A stretch of DNA of 55,807 nucleotides from an uncultured Granulosicoccaceae bacterium (lineage in GTDB: Bacteria > Pseudomonadota > Gammaproteobacteria > CALCKW01), in contig CALCKW010000053.1 in the NCBI GenBank assembly GCA_937965695.1, forward strand, positions 1 to 55,807. Direction: 5' to 3'. The notes beneath the pieces are model-generated. The model was not told the origin of the DNA, searched no databases, and saw nothing but the letters and a program-made list of their open reading frames with translations. The translations under genes were made by a program, and so were the position numbers. This document shows positions 38,244-45,875 of the stretch, one piece after another. Position 1 is the first letter of the stretch. Each line of letters begins with the position of its first letter.

Positions 38244-39008
38244 ATGAATATGTTTGACCTCACGGGAAAGACGGCCTTGGTCACAGGTGCCTCGTCTGGC
38301 CTAGGCGCTCATTTTAGTCAAGTTCTCGGTGCGGCAGGTGCCAAGGTGATTCTCGCAGCGAGGCGAGAAAAAGCGTTAGCAGAACAAGTAGCCTCGTTAC
38401 GTGAGCAAGGCATTGAAGCGCACGCGGTGGGAATGGACGTCACGGATAGAGAGTCTGTTGATGCGGCTGTCGAACATGCCGCCTCAGAATTGGGCGGCAT
38501 TCACATTTTGGTCAACAACGCAGGCATGGCTGACAATCAGCGCTTTTTAGACATGAGTGAGGAGAGTTGGCAGCGAGTTTTGGATGTGGATTTGAACGGT
38601 GTGTTCAGGGTAGGTCAAGCGGTCGCGCGCCAAATGGCTGCACAAGGAAGTGGTGGTTCAATTGTCAATATAGCGTCTGTGTTGGGGCTTGTCGTGCAGC
38701 CTACGCAATCCAACTATTGCGCTGCAAAGGCAGGTGTCATACAGCTGACCAAAGTGATGGCTAGAGAACTGAGTCGTGAGAACATTCGCGTCAATGCTAT
38801 TGCCCCCGGGTACTTTTTAACTGAAATCAACGCTGAATTTTTTAATAGCCCAGCGGGAGAGGAGTATGCAAAGCGACTATTTCCTCGTCGCATAGGGCAG
38901 TTATCCGAGCTGGACGGACCGTTGTTGTTATTGTGCTCCGAGGCTGGTGGCTATATGACGGGAACAACACTGCCTGTCGATGGTGGCACTATTCTGTCGC
39001 GAATCTAA
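38244..39008 (+). CDS. Short-chain dehydrogenase/reductase (SDR)
   Basis: 254 residues from ATG 38244, preceded by GAGGAG. Classical SDR: the cofactor motif TGASSGLG (about 14-21), NNAG, catalytic Ser in VNIASVLG, and YCAAK containing Tyr and Lys. The C-terminal TGTTLPVDGGTIL is typical of 3-ketoacyl reductase-like enzymes. It sits 4 bp before the phosphotransferase gene; both are likely co-transcribed and may act on the same acyl or alcohol substrate. Confidence 0.93.
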   Translation: MNMFDLTGKTALVTGASSGLGAHFSQVLGAAGAKVILAARREKALAEQVASLREQGIEAHAVGMDVTDRESVDAAVEHAASELGGIHILVNNAGMADNQRFLDMSEESWQRVLDVDLNGVFRVGQAVARQMAAQGSGGSIVNIASVLGLVVQPTQSNYCAAKAGVIQLTKVMARELSRENIRVNAIAPGYFLTEINAEFFNSPAGEEYAKRLFPRRIGQLSELDGPLLLLCSEAGGYMTGTTLPVDGGTILSRI

Positions 39009-39012
39009 TGAG

Positions 39013-40044
39013 ATGACTGCTATGGCCGAACACCAGTTGCCCTTTCAAGCATTAAACATTTATCTGCATGCGCACGTAGCAGGGTTTGTCGAGTTGCAGG
39101 CGATCGATAAGTTTGCAGGAGGTCAGTCGAATCCGTCGTACAAATTAACAGCAACCAGCGGAAATTACGTGCTGCGAACCCAGCCTCTGGGGAGATTACT
39201 CAAGTCAGCGCACCAGGTTGATCGTGAATACAAAGTGATGAAGGCGCTGGCGGATAGTGGCGTACCTGTGCCGCAAATGGTGCATTTGGCGGTAGATGAA
39301 AACCCGCTGTCGCGTCAGTTTTTTGTGATGGAGTACCTGGACGGAAGAGTGCTTTGGGACCCAGAGTTGGTTGGGCTGGACAAGGAGCAACGAGCGCCTA
39401 TCTACACGGAGCTGTGTAAAGTACTCGCTGCTATTCATTCGGTAGATGTCGCTGAAGTAGGCCTTTTGGACTACGGGCGCCCTGGAAATTATTTTGAGCG
39501 ACAAGTCGGTGTCTGGGCACGTAACTACCGAGCTTCCGTCGATGCATCCGATGCAGGCGTCGAACGATTGATCGCTTGGCTAGAGAGCAATATGCCGCCA
39601 GATGATCATCAGACCTCATTGGTGCATGGGGACTACCGGCTAGATAATGTCATGTTTCACCGTGATCAACCGACTGCGATCGGTGTTTTAGATTGGGAGT
39701 TGTCGACGCTCGGTCATCCTATGGCGGACTTGGCTTATCAGTGTATGCAGTGGCGATTACCCAGCGACGGTGGTATGCGAGGCCTCGGCAGCGTTGATCG
39801 GGCGAAGATGGGTATCCCTTCTGAACAGGAATATGTAGAACAGTATTGTTCGCTGTGCGGTATTGATTGGCCAAATCATTGGGCTTTTTATATCGCGTTC
39901 AGCTTCTTTCGACTGGCAGCGATACTACAAGGTGTATACAAACGTTATCTTGACGGCAATGCCTCAAATCCTGAAACAGCTGTTCGATATGGTAAAACAG
40001 TGCCAGTGCTTGTTTCACTCGCATTAGAGGAAATTGAAAGATAG
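39013..40044 (+). CDS. APH-family phosphotransferase (ACAD10/11-kinase-like)
   Basis: 343 residues from ATG 39013; ATG 39022 is also possible. Protein-kinase-like fold with FAGGQSNPSYKL (N-lobe), catalytic loop LVHGDYRLDNVMFH and metal-binding VLDWELSTLGHPMADLAYQ. This is the subgroup annotated as phosphotransferase/acyl-CoA-dehydrogenase-associated kinase, thought to phosphorylate hydroxyacyl-CoA substrates. The SDR neighbour fits that chemistry. Drug resistance is unlikely. Confidence 0.9.
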   Translation: MTAMAEHQLPFQALNIYLHAHVAGFVELQAIDKFAGGQSNPSYKLTATSGNYVLRTQPLGRLLKSAHQVDREYKVMKALADSGVPVPQMVHLAVDENPLSRQFFVMEYLDGRVLWDPELVGLDKEQRAPIYTELCKVLAAIHSVDVAEVGLLDYGRPGNYFERQVGVWARNYRASVDASDAGVERLIAWLESNMPPDDHQTSLVHGDYRLDNVMFHRDQPTAIGVLDWELSTLGHPMADLAYQCMQWRLPSDGGMRGLGSVDRAKMGIPSEQEYVEQYCSLCGIDWPNHWAFYIAFSFFRLAAILQGVYKRYLDGNASNPETAVRYGKTVPVLVSLALEEIER

Positions 40045-40075
40045 AAAACCTTTTTTTATTGAGTTTTTTAAACCG

Positions 40076-40155
40076 AGGGAACCTCAGATCAAGTCTGGCT
40101 CGCACCGTCGACGCGTTAAATTCGGCCCAACTGCGTTGTACATCTAGCCAAGAGC
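40076..40155 (+). repeat. Dispersed repeat, copy 2
   Basis: 80 bp matching 19009-19088 at 70 positions without gaps. It starts AGGGAACCTCAGATCAAG and contains GTCGACGCG and CATCTAGCCAA. It begins 31 bp after a stop codon, in the same orientation as the gene before it, as copy 1 does. The second terminal inverted repeat seen in copy 1 is not found here, so it is probably a truncated copy. Confidence 0.75.
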
Positions 40156-40349
40156 GTAGGGCGACACAATCTCAAATAATACCTAATTGGGTCTTTGATT
40201 CTATTCCGGGTGGTCGATCTGCGTGGTAAGCAGTTTTTATGTGTTATCTTTTCTACCCGTCAGCTTTAACAAAATAAATTTGTCAAAAATAAAAATGCCT
40301 AAAGGTGAATTGCCGCTCCCGCAAGACGCTCAAGCCATCGGTTTTAGAT
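40156..40349. other. Intergenic region before histidine kinase
   Basis: AT-rich spacer between the dispersed repeat and the kinase start. No ORF or hairpin stands out. It must contain the kinase promoter, but I cannot choose one. Confidence 0.5.
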
Positions 40350-41858
40350 ATGCTCATTTTTAAAAAAATAACTGCGCTGCTCACGCAATTGCCTGGCTCC
40401 AACGCCAGTAAACGGGTCGTCTATTTAACCGTGACGTGCAGTATTGTCCTAGCAATTTTTATCTCTGCTGTTGAAACATATTCCAGCTATCGGGCCAGTG
40501 TTTCTGGAGTAACGCAACTCCATCGCAATATCGAAGTAATTTTCAGCGACTTATTAAGTAACGGTCTCTGGGCCATGGACAGCGAATCGAGTGTTGCCGT
40601 TCTCGCGGGAGTGTCGCGCCTTGAGTCCATTGATCGCGTTGAGTTGGAATGGGAAGGACAACCGACCATAGTGTCGGGTACCGATCCTGACAAGGATGAT
40701 ATCCACACCGCCGTTGCCTTAGTCCGCTCTGTGGGAGAAAGAACCCAAATGTTGGGTACCTTACATTTGTATTCTTCATTGAGCTCGATTAGCAGTTCTG
40801 TATTTATTCAGTTCTGGTGGCTTCTTTTAGTCAATATGTTAAACAGTCTCTTGGTGACTGGTTTTGCGTTATATCTATTTAACCGACTATATACCGTTCA
40901 TGTTTTACACATCGCAAAGTATGCGCGAAACTTTGAAGTACAAAGAAAAATTAGGCCGTTGCGGTTGCTCCGGACCCAATCACCTGCCGGCCAAAGCGAC
41001 GAACTCCAAGAGTTGGTCGACGCGTTAAATCACGTGGGTGTTCGTGTGCGCAGTGCGCATCATCTGATCGCTGATCAGAACAAACAACTGGCGCAATTGC
41101 TAGACGAGCGAAGCCAATCGCTTGATGTAGCAAACCAAAAACTATTAGAACGCAGTCGTTTAGCAACGATTGGGGCGGTGGTCGCCATGGTGGCGCACGA
41201 ATTGCGCAACCCCCTTGGCGCGATCAAAGCGTCGTTGATGATGGCTAAAAAACATCAGCAAATATCCACTGAAGATACTGATCGAGCTCTGAACCGCATA
41301 GAATCCTGCGTTTTGCGTTGTGACCACACGATCGAAGACCTGAGAATCTTAAGTCGTCGTAAACAGCTGCAGTTTCAGAAAGTTGAATTCGGCAGATGGA
41401 TAGAAGAGCAGTTGAAACGCCAGGAGATAGATGCTGATTCTTTGGTTGTTAAAACAGATCTTCAAAACCATGTATATATCGCTATCGACACACTGACAAT
41501 CAGCCAAGTTTTTACAAACTTAATTGAAAATTCTATACAGGCGATAAAACGTAAATACCCAACGGATGACGGCGATATTTTTATCCGACTGTACGAGCAT
41601 CAAAACTCTGCATGTGTTGAAATCTACGATAACGGTGAAGGGTTTCTCGTTGAAGATATTGAGCGTGTTTTTGACCCCTTGTACACAACTAAGCCCTCTG
41701 GATTCGGAATGGGATTGGCGTTATCGCTTAACCTCGTGGAAGAGCACGGCGGTACTTTAACCTTAGTGCCTCGAAAAACGGGGAGTGGTGCAGTTGCCAC
41801 CCTAAAGTTACCACTGTTGGCTGAGGGCTTGGAAAAGGGTGCTGTGACAAGTGTCTAG
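40350..41858 (+). CDS. Sensor histidine kinase, orphan
   Basis: 502 residues from ATG 40350. It has one membrane segment near residues 27-44 and a second near 155-180, with a ~110-residue periplasmic sensor between them, then a linker. HisKA follows with the phosphoacceptor His in VAMVAHELRNPLGAIKASLM. HATPase_c has the N box NLIENSIQAIKRKYP, the G1 box YDNGEGF and the G2 box GFGMGLALSLNLVEEHGG. No response regulator gene adjoins it, and the next gene is a convergent GlxA-like regulator. The input signal is unknown. Confidence 0.93.
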   Translation: MLIFKKITALLTQLPGSNASKRVVYLTVTCSIVLAIFISAVETYSSYRASVSGVTQLHRNIEVIFSDLLSNGLWAMDSESSVAVLAGVSRLESIDRVELEWEGQPTIVSGTDPDKDDIHTAVALVRSVGERTQMLGTLHLYSSLSSISSSVFIQFWWLLLVNMLNSLLVTGFALYLFNRLYTVHVLHIAKYARNFEVQRKIRPLRLLRTQSPAGQSDELQELVDALNHVGVRVRSAHHLIADQNKQLAQLLDERSQSLDVANQKLLERSRLATIGAVVAMVAHELRNPLGAIKASLMMAKKHQQISTEDTDRALNRIESCVLRCDHTIEDLRILSRRKQLQFQKVEFGRWIEEQLKRQEIDADSLVVKTDLQNHVYIAIDTLTISQVFTNLIENSIQAIKRKYPTDDGDIFIRLYEHQNSACVEIYDNGEGFLVEDIERVFDPLYTTKPSGFGMGLALSLNLVEEHGGTLTLVPRKTGSGAVATLKLPLLAEGLEKGAVTSV

Positions 41859-42820
41859 CTGGCTTTTATTACCTGTTCTCGATGGGTGCGTCGATCTGCC
41901 GCGGGGGTCAGTGTGTAATGCGTTTTATAGAGTTGTGTCATGTGCGATTGAGAGCAAAATCCAACCGCTTCAGCAATACTCGACAAAGACAGTTCACTGA
42001 ATCTCACTAGGCTCTGCGCTCGACTCAAACGTCGCATTTGCAAAACTTGCTTAGGTGCCAATCCCATTTCCCTTTGAAAAAGATCTAATAGGGTTCGCCT
42101 TCCCATGCCTAAGTGCTTCGCCAAGGTGGTGACATTTGGCGGGGCATCGCCGGCTGCTTCCAACGCGCTGAGCGCGCGTTGCAAACGCGGCGAGTAATGC
42201 ATCGTTTGTTGGTGTTGCACGGCTGGTTGCGCGTCGGGATGGTCAGATCGCAGTAACATTTGTGATGTAACTTGTACCGCAATGTCTGTCCCTTGTTCAC
42301 GGCGCACAAGTTCTAAGAACAAATCGAGTGTTGATGCTGCACCAGAGCAGCTTATCCGTTGCCTATCGATGACGTAGCGTTGGTAGCGCGCACGTACATC
42401 CGGATAATCTCGGACAAATTGTTCAAAGTCTTCCCAGTGCACCGTGCTCTGATAGCCGTCTAACAGGCCGCTCTTTGCGAGCAAGTAGCTCCCATTGGAC
42501 ACACCACCCAGTAAAACATTTTGTTGCGCCAGCCTGGCCAGCCAACGAGACAAGCGCGGGGAATGCAAGTCCGCCGCCCCAAAACCCGCAATGACGTAAA
42601 CAGCATCTACCGATGAGATATCCCCCATGGTTGTATTGGGGTGGAGGTTGAGTCCCGTCGTATCACGAACGGCTTGATCGTCCTCAGTCACCAGTGACCA
42701 ACGGTAGGCTTCGAATCCGCAGGCTCGGTTGGCGTGACGTAACACTTCAAGTGCGGACGCAATGCTAAACAGCGGCAAGTGAGGGCAAAGGGCAAAAGCG
42801 AGATGACGTGTTGTGTGCAT
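41855..42820 (-). CDS. GlxA-family (DJ-1/PfpI + AraC HTH) transcriptional regulator
   Basis: 321 residues from ATG 42820 (MHTTRHLAFALCPHLPLFSI). The N-terminal DJ-1/PfpI-like domain contains VYVIAGFGAADLH and LGGVSNGSYLLAKSGLLDGY. The C-terminal AraC double HTH contains TTLAKHLGMGRRTLLDLFQ and LSSIAEAVGFCSQSHMTQLY. Characterised relatives (GbdR, CdhR, SouR) control glycine betaine, carnitine and sarcosine catabolism. It is divergent from an MmgE/PrpD-MttB pair, which may be its target. The 3' end overlaps the histidine kinase by 4 bp. Confidence 0.92.
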   Translation of the reverse strand: MHTTRHLAFALCPHLPLFSIASALEVLRHANRACGFEAYRWSLVTEDDQAVRDTTGLNLHPNTTMGDISSVDAVYVIAGFGAADLHSPRLSRWLARLAQQNVLLGGVSNGSYLLAKSGLLDGYQSTVHWEDFEQFVRDYPDVRARYQRYVIDRQRISCSGAASTLDLFLELVRREQGTDIAVQVTSQMLLRSDHPDAQPAVQHQQTMHYSPRLQRALSALEAAGDAPPNVTTLAKHLGMGRRTLLDLFQREMGLAPKQVLQMRRLSRAQSLVRFSELSLSSIAEAVGFCSQSHMTQLYKTHYTLTPAADRRTHREQVIKAS

Positions 42821-42923
42821 ATCCCAAATATGACACATAAATGCTCAATAGTGATAGCGATGGCGCGATACTCAAGTGACACTGTCGAGGTAATTTGTTG
42901 ATTACAGATGAGGTTTAACACCG

Positions 42924-44276
42924 ATGGGTACTGATACGGTTGGATTTGTACAGCGTTTAAGCTGGCTTGATATACCCGTGAGTGCTCGCCATGCTGCCAG
43001 GCGAGCCCTATTGGATCTACTGGGTGTTGCGGCCAGCGCTGTGCCTGTTCCTCTGAGCAAGATTATCCGTGGTCACGCGGTCACTTGCTTTGGGGCGGGA
43101 GGTAGCCCTGCGCGAATCCTGTTCGACGGTCGACCCGTCAGTGCACCAGGTGCTGCTTTGGCAGGCGCATTTAGCATTGACGCCATAGACGCCCACGATG
43201 GATATAAACCGGCCAAGGGCCACGTGGGCTGCGGGGTGCTTCCGGCGCTTCTTGCCTATGCGGAGTTGCAGCCCATGAGCGCTGAAGAGTTTTTAACTTG
43301 TCTGGTGATTGGCTACGAGTTTGGCAGTCGTGCTGGGGATGCCTTGCACGCCAGTGCTTGCGACTACCACACCTCTGGCGCCTGGGTTGCCGTCGCCTGT
43401 GCAGCTCTGGGCAGTCGAGCCTTAGATTTGGGCGACAATCAATGTCGAGAGGCCATGGGCATCGCTGAGTATCACGGACCGCGCAGTCAGATGATGCGGT
43501 GTATTGATCACCCCACCATGGTTAAAGACGGGTCAGGTTGGGGTGCCATGGCAGGTGTCAGTGCGGCCCTTCTAGCCGCCGAGGGATTTACAGGTGCTCC
43601 GGCCGTCACGGTCGAAGACGAAAAACTTAGCAGTTATTGGAACGATCTAGGGCAGCGCTGGTTGGTCGAAGAGCAATACATCAAACCTTACCCGGTTTGC
43701 CGTTGGGCACAACCTGCGGTAGTCGCAGCACTGGCACTAAAGACTAAGCATAACTTCGTTATCGATGATATTGAAAACCTAGAGCTACGCAGTTTTCACG
43801 AGTCAGTGCGGCTCAGCACGGCGGCACCTACCACCACTGAACAAGCACAATACAGTTTGCCTTTCCCCGTCGCCGCGGCGCTTGAACACGGCGATATCAA
43901 TGTAGGCCACATCAGTGGCGATAGCCTAAAAGACAAGCGCGTTCTAGCACTGAGCCGTCGCATAAAACTCAAGGAAGTCGAGGCCTACAATGAACCGTTT
44001 CCACAAAGGCGAATCAGCAGTGTCGTCATACACTTAAAAGACGGGCGCGTGCTTGATTCTGGGCCGGCGGAAGCTGCTGGCGACCCTGAAAACCCCTTTG
44101 ATGATCAAGTGCTCTCAGAGAAATTTCACACATTTGCAGGTCCAACGTTGGGAGATCAGCGGACGCAGGAGCTGCACGACCTGGTCTGGTCACTGGGTGT
44201 TAGTGGCGGAGCGGAAGGCTCTGCTGGCATGGCACAGCTGCAAAACCTAATTTATGCGCCCACGAGGTTCCAATGA
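42924..44276 (+). CDS. MmgE/PrpD family protein
   Basis: 450 residues, the usual length. It has the N-terminal helical domain pattern ARRALLDLLGVAASAVPVPL and IDAHDGYKPAKGHVGCGVLP. KPYPVCRWAQPAVVAALAL is the conserved region near the middle, with a C-terminal swivelling domain. Known members are 2-methylcitrate dehydratase (PrpD), cis-aconitate decarboxylase and lyases for betaine-like and iminodisuccinate substrates. No other methylcitrate-cycle gene is near, so a different dehydratase or decarboxylase role is likely. The stop overlaps the next ATG (ATGA). Confidence 0.9.
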   Translation: MGTDTVGFVQRLSWLDIPVSARHAARRALLDLLGVAASAVPVPLSKIIRGHAVTCFGAGGSPARILFDGRPVSAPGAALAGAFSIDAIDAHDGYKPAKGHVGCGVLPALLAYAELQPMSAEEFLTCLVIGYEFGSRAGDALHASACDYHTSGAWVAVACAALGSRALDLGDNQCREAMGIAEYHGPRSQMMRCIDHPTMVKDGSGWGAMAGVSAALLAAEGFTGAPAVTVEDEKLSSYWNDLGQRWLVEEQYIKPYPVCRWAQPAVVAALALKTKHNFVIDDIENLELRSFHESVRLSTAAPTTTEQAQYSLPFPVAAALEHGDINVGHISGDSLKDKRVLALSRRIKLKEVEAYNEPFPQRRISSVVIHLKDGRVLDSGPAEAAGDPENPFDDQVLSEKFHTFAGPTLGDQRTQELHDLVWSLGVSGGAEGSAGMAQLQNLIYAPTRFQ

Positions 44277-45826
44277 GCACACGCAAACCACGGCGAAGAG
44301 CGCGCAACAAAGCGGTCACGTTTAAACTGCGGCAGCCTCCTATACGTGAGTTAAAAAACCGATTCGCACCAGCGGCCCCGCTGGACGAAGAGCAATTGGA
44401 ACTCATACATCAATCGTCTCTCGATCTATTGGAAGACATGGGTATAGAAGTTCTTGGCGACCGCGCTCTTGAGGTTTTTAGAGCTGCGGGTGCGGAGGTT
44501 GGTGATGACGGCATTGTCAAACTAGACCGTGGTCTGGTGGAACAGTGTCTGTCCACGGTACAAGGTGCGTTTAAACTCCACGCTCGAAAACCTGAGCGCA
44601 GCATTGTGGTGGGCGACAATGTCATCAACTTTGGTTTGGTTTCTGGCCCACCCAATGTGCACGACAACATTAACAGACGTCGCTCCGGTAATTTCGCTGA
44701 CTACAAAACACTGATAAAGCTTGGGCAAAGCTTTAATGCCATTACCTTCTATGGCAACCAAGCATTAGCGCCCACCGATCTAGCGGTTGACACACGGCAT
44801 CTTGATACCAGCAATGTCAATTTAACCCTCAGTGATAAAGTCTTCATGGCGACGGGTATAGGCGCTGGACGTGCATTAGATGCCGCCAAGATGTGTGCCA
44901 TAGCTCACGGCTTAACCCTAGAAGAAATGCGTCATACGCCAACCGTGGCCACCAATATAAATATTAACTCTCCCCGTAAACTAGACGATGCGATGGCTTA
45001 CGGTGCTATGCAAATGTCGGCTCTGGGTCAAGCGGTGGTGGTCACCCCTTTCACCTTGATGGGAGCAATGACCCCCGCGACGATGGCGGGTGCACTGGTA
45101 CAGCAAAATGCTGAGGCGCTCTTTGGGGTGTGCTTAACGCAAATGGTCAGACCGGGTGCCCCGGTGGTTTACGGTGGCTTTACGTCAAACGTTGATATGC
45201 GCTCAGGTGCTCCGGCTTTCGGTACACCCGAAAATAGTTTGGCCAACATGGCGGGTGGTCAACTGGCGCGCAAATACAATTTGCCCTATCGCACCAGTGC
45301 TTGCAGCGCCAGCAATGCTGTTGATGCGCAAGCTGCCTATGAAACTCAGATGGCGTTGTGGGGCGCGGTGATGGGGCATGGCAATTTGATCTACCATGCC
45401 GCTGGCTGGATGGAGGGTGGATTGGTCGCGTCCTTTGAAAAGCTAGTGATAGACGCTGAAATGTTGCACGGCATGGGGGGCGTATTGGAGCCGCTGAAGA
45501 TTGACCTCGAAGAAATAGGCTTGGACGCCATGCGCGAAGTCGGGCCTGGCGGTCATTTTTTTGGGTGCGCTCACACCATGGAACGCTACAAACACGCGTT
45601 TAACGAGCCAATTATTAGCGACTGGCAAAACAACGAAAACTGGCAACTGGCCGGTGCTAAAGATGCACAGGCTCGGGCGACTGAGTTGTGGCAAAAAACC
45701 TTAGCCGTCTATGAAGAACCAGAGCTAGACCCTGCGCGTAAAGAAGAGTTGCTGAGCTTTGTCGCCAACCGAAAAGAAGCAGTAAATAAGGATGGGTTGG
45801 CGTGGGAGCCGGAGCTGTATAACTAA
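44273..45826 (+). CDS. MttB-family (trimethylamine methyltransferase-like), non-pyrrolysine protein
   Basis: 517 residues, continuous, with no in-frame UAG. It is therefore a non-pyrrolysine member like MtgB (glycine betaine) or MtcB (carnitine). TIM-barrel family features include HQSSLDLLEDMGIEVLGDRA near the N-terminus, VYGGFTSNVDMRSGAPAFGT and SACSASNAVDAQAAYE in the centre, and GPGGHFFGCAHTMERYKHAF near the C-terminus. The family moves a methyl group from a quaternary or tertiary amine to a corrinoid protein. No corrinoid protein gene is beside it. It is coupled to the MmgE/PrpD gene by a 4-bp overlap, behind a divergent GlxA-like regulator. Confidence 0.92.
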   Translation: MSTRKPRRRARNKAVTFKLRQPPIRELKNRFAPAAPLDEEQLELIHQSSLDLLEDMGIEVLGDRALEVFRAAGAEVGDDGIVKLDRGLVEQCLSTVQGAFKLHARKPERSIVVGDNVINFGLVSGPPNVHDNINRRRSGNFADYKTLIKLGQSFNAITFYGNQALAPTDLAVDTRHLDTSNVNLTLSDKVFMATGIGAGRALDAAKMCAIAHGLTLEEMRHTPTVATNININSPRKLDDAMAYGAMQMSALGQAVVVTPFTLMGAMTPATMAGALVQQNAEALFGVCLTQMVRPGAPVVYGGFTSNVDMRSGAPAFGTPENSLANMAGGQLARKYNLPYRTSACSASNAVDAQAAYETQMALWGAVMGHGNLIYHAAGWMEGGLVASFEKLVIDAEMLHGMGGVLEPLKIDLEEIGLDAMREVGPGGHFFGCAHTMERYKHAFNEPIISDWQNNENWQLAGAKDAQARATELWQKTLAVYEEPELDPARKEELLSFVANRKEAVNKDGLAWEPELYN

Positions 45827-45845
45827 CAGGTGTCGGCATCGCTGC

Positions 45846-45869
45846 CGCCGCTCAACAACCTGAGCGGCG
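45846..45869. terminator. Hairpin between convergent MttB-like and fadJ-like genes
   Basis: A perfect 9-bp stem CGCCGCTCA / TGAGCGGCG (45846-45854 and 45861-45869) with the loop ACAACC, in the 49-bp gap between convergent stops. Neither side has a T-run, so termination strength is uncertain, but its placement suits a shared terminator. Confidence 0.55.
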
Positions 45870-45875
45870 TGAATC

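Noticed and set aside
39013..40044. Aminoglycoside resistance gene
   Set aside because: The fold is APH-like, but motifs and SDR context match the acyl-CoA-metabolism kinase group.
41015..41031. GTCGACGCGTTAAAT in the histidine kinase gene, also present in the dispersed repeat
   Set aside because: The match is only 15 bp and it encodes conserved linker residues. The flanks do not match, so it is probably chance.
44273..45826. Pyrrolysine-containing MttB
   Set aside because: The frame is continuous without in-frame UAG, so it is a non-pyrrolysine relative.
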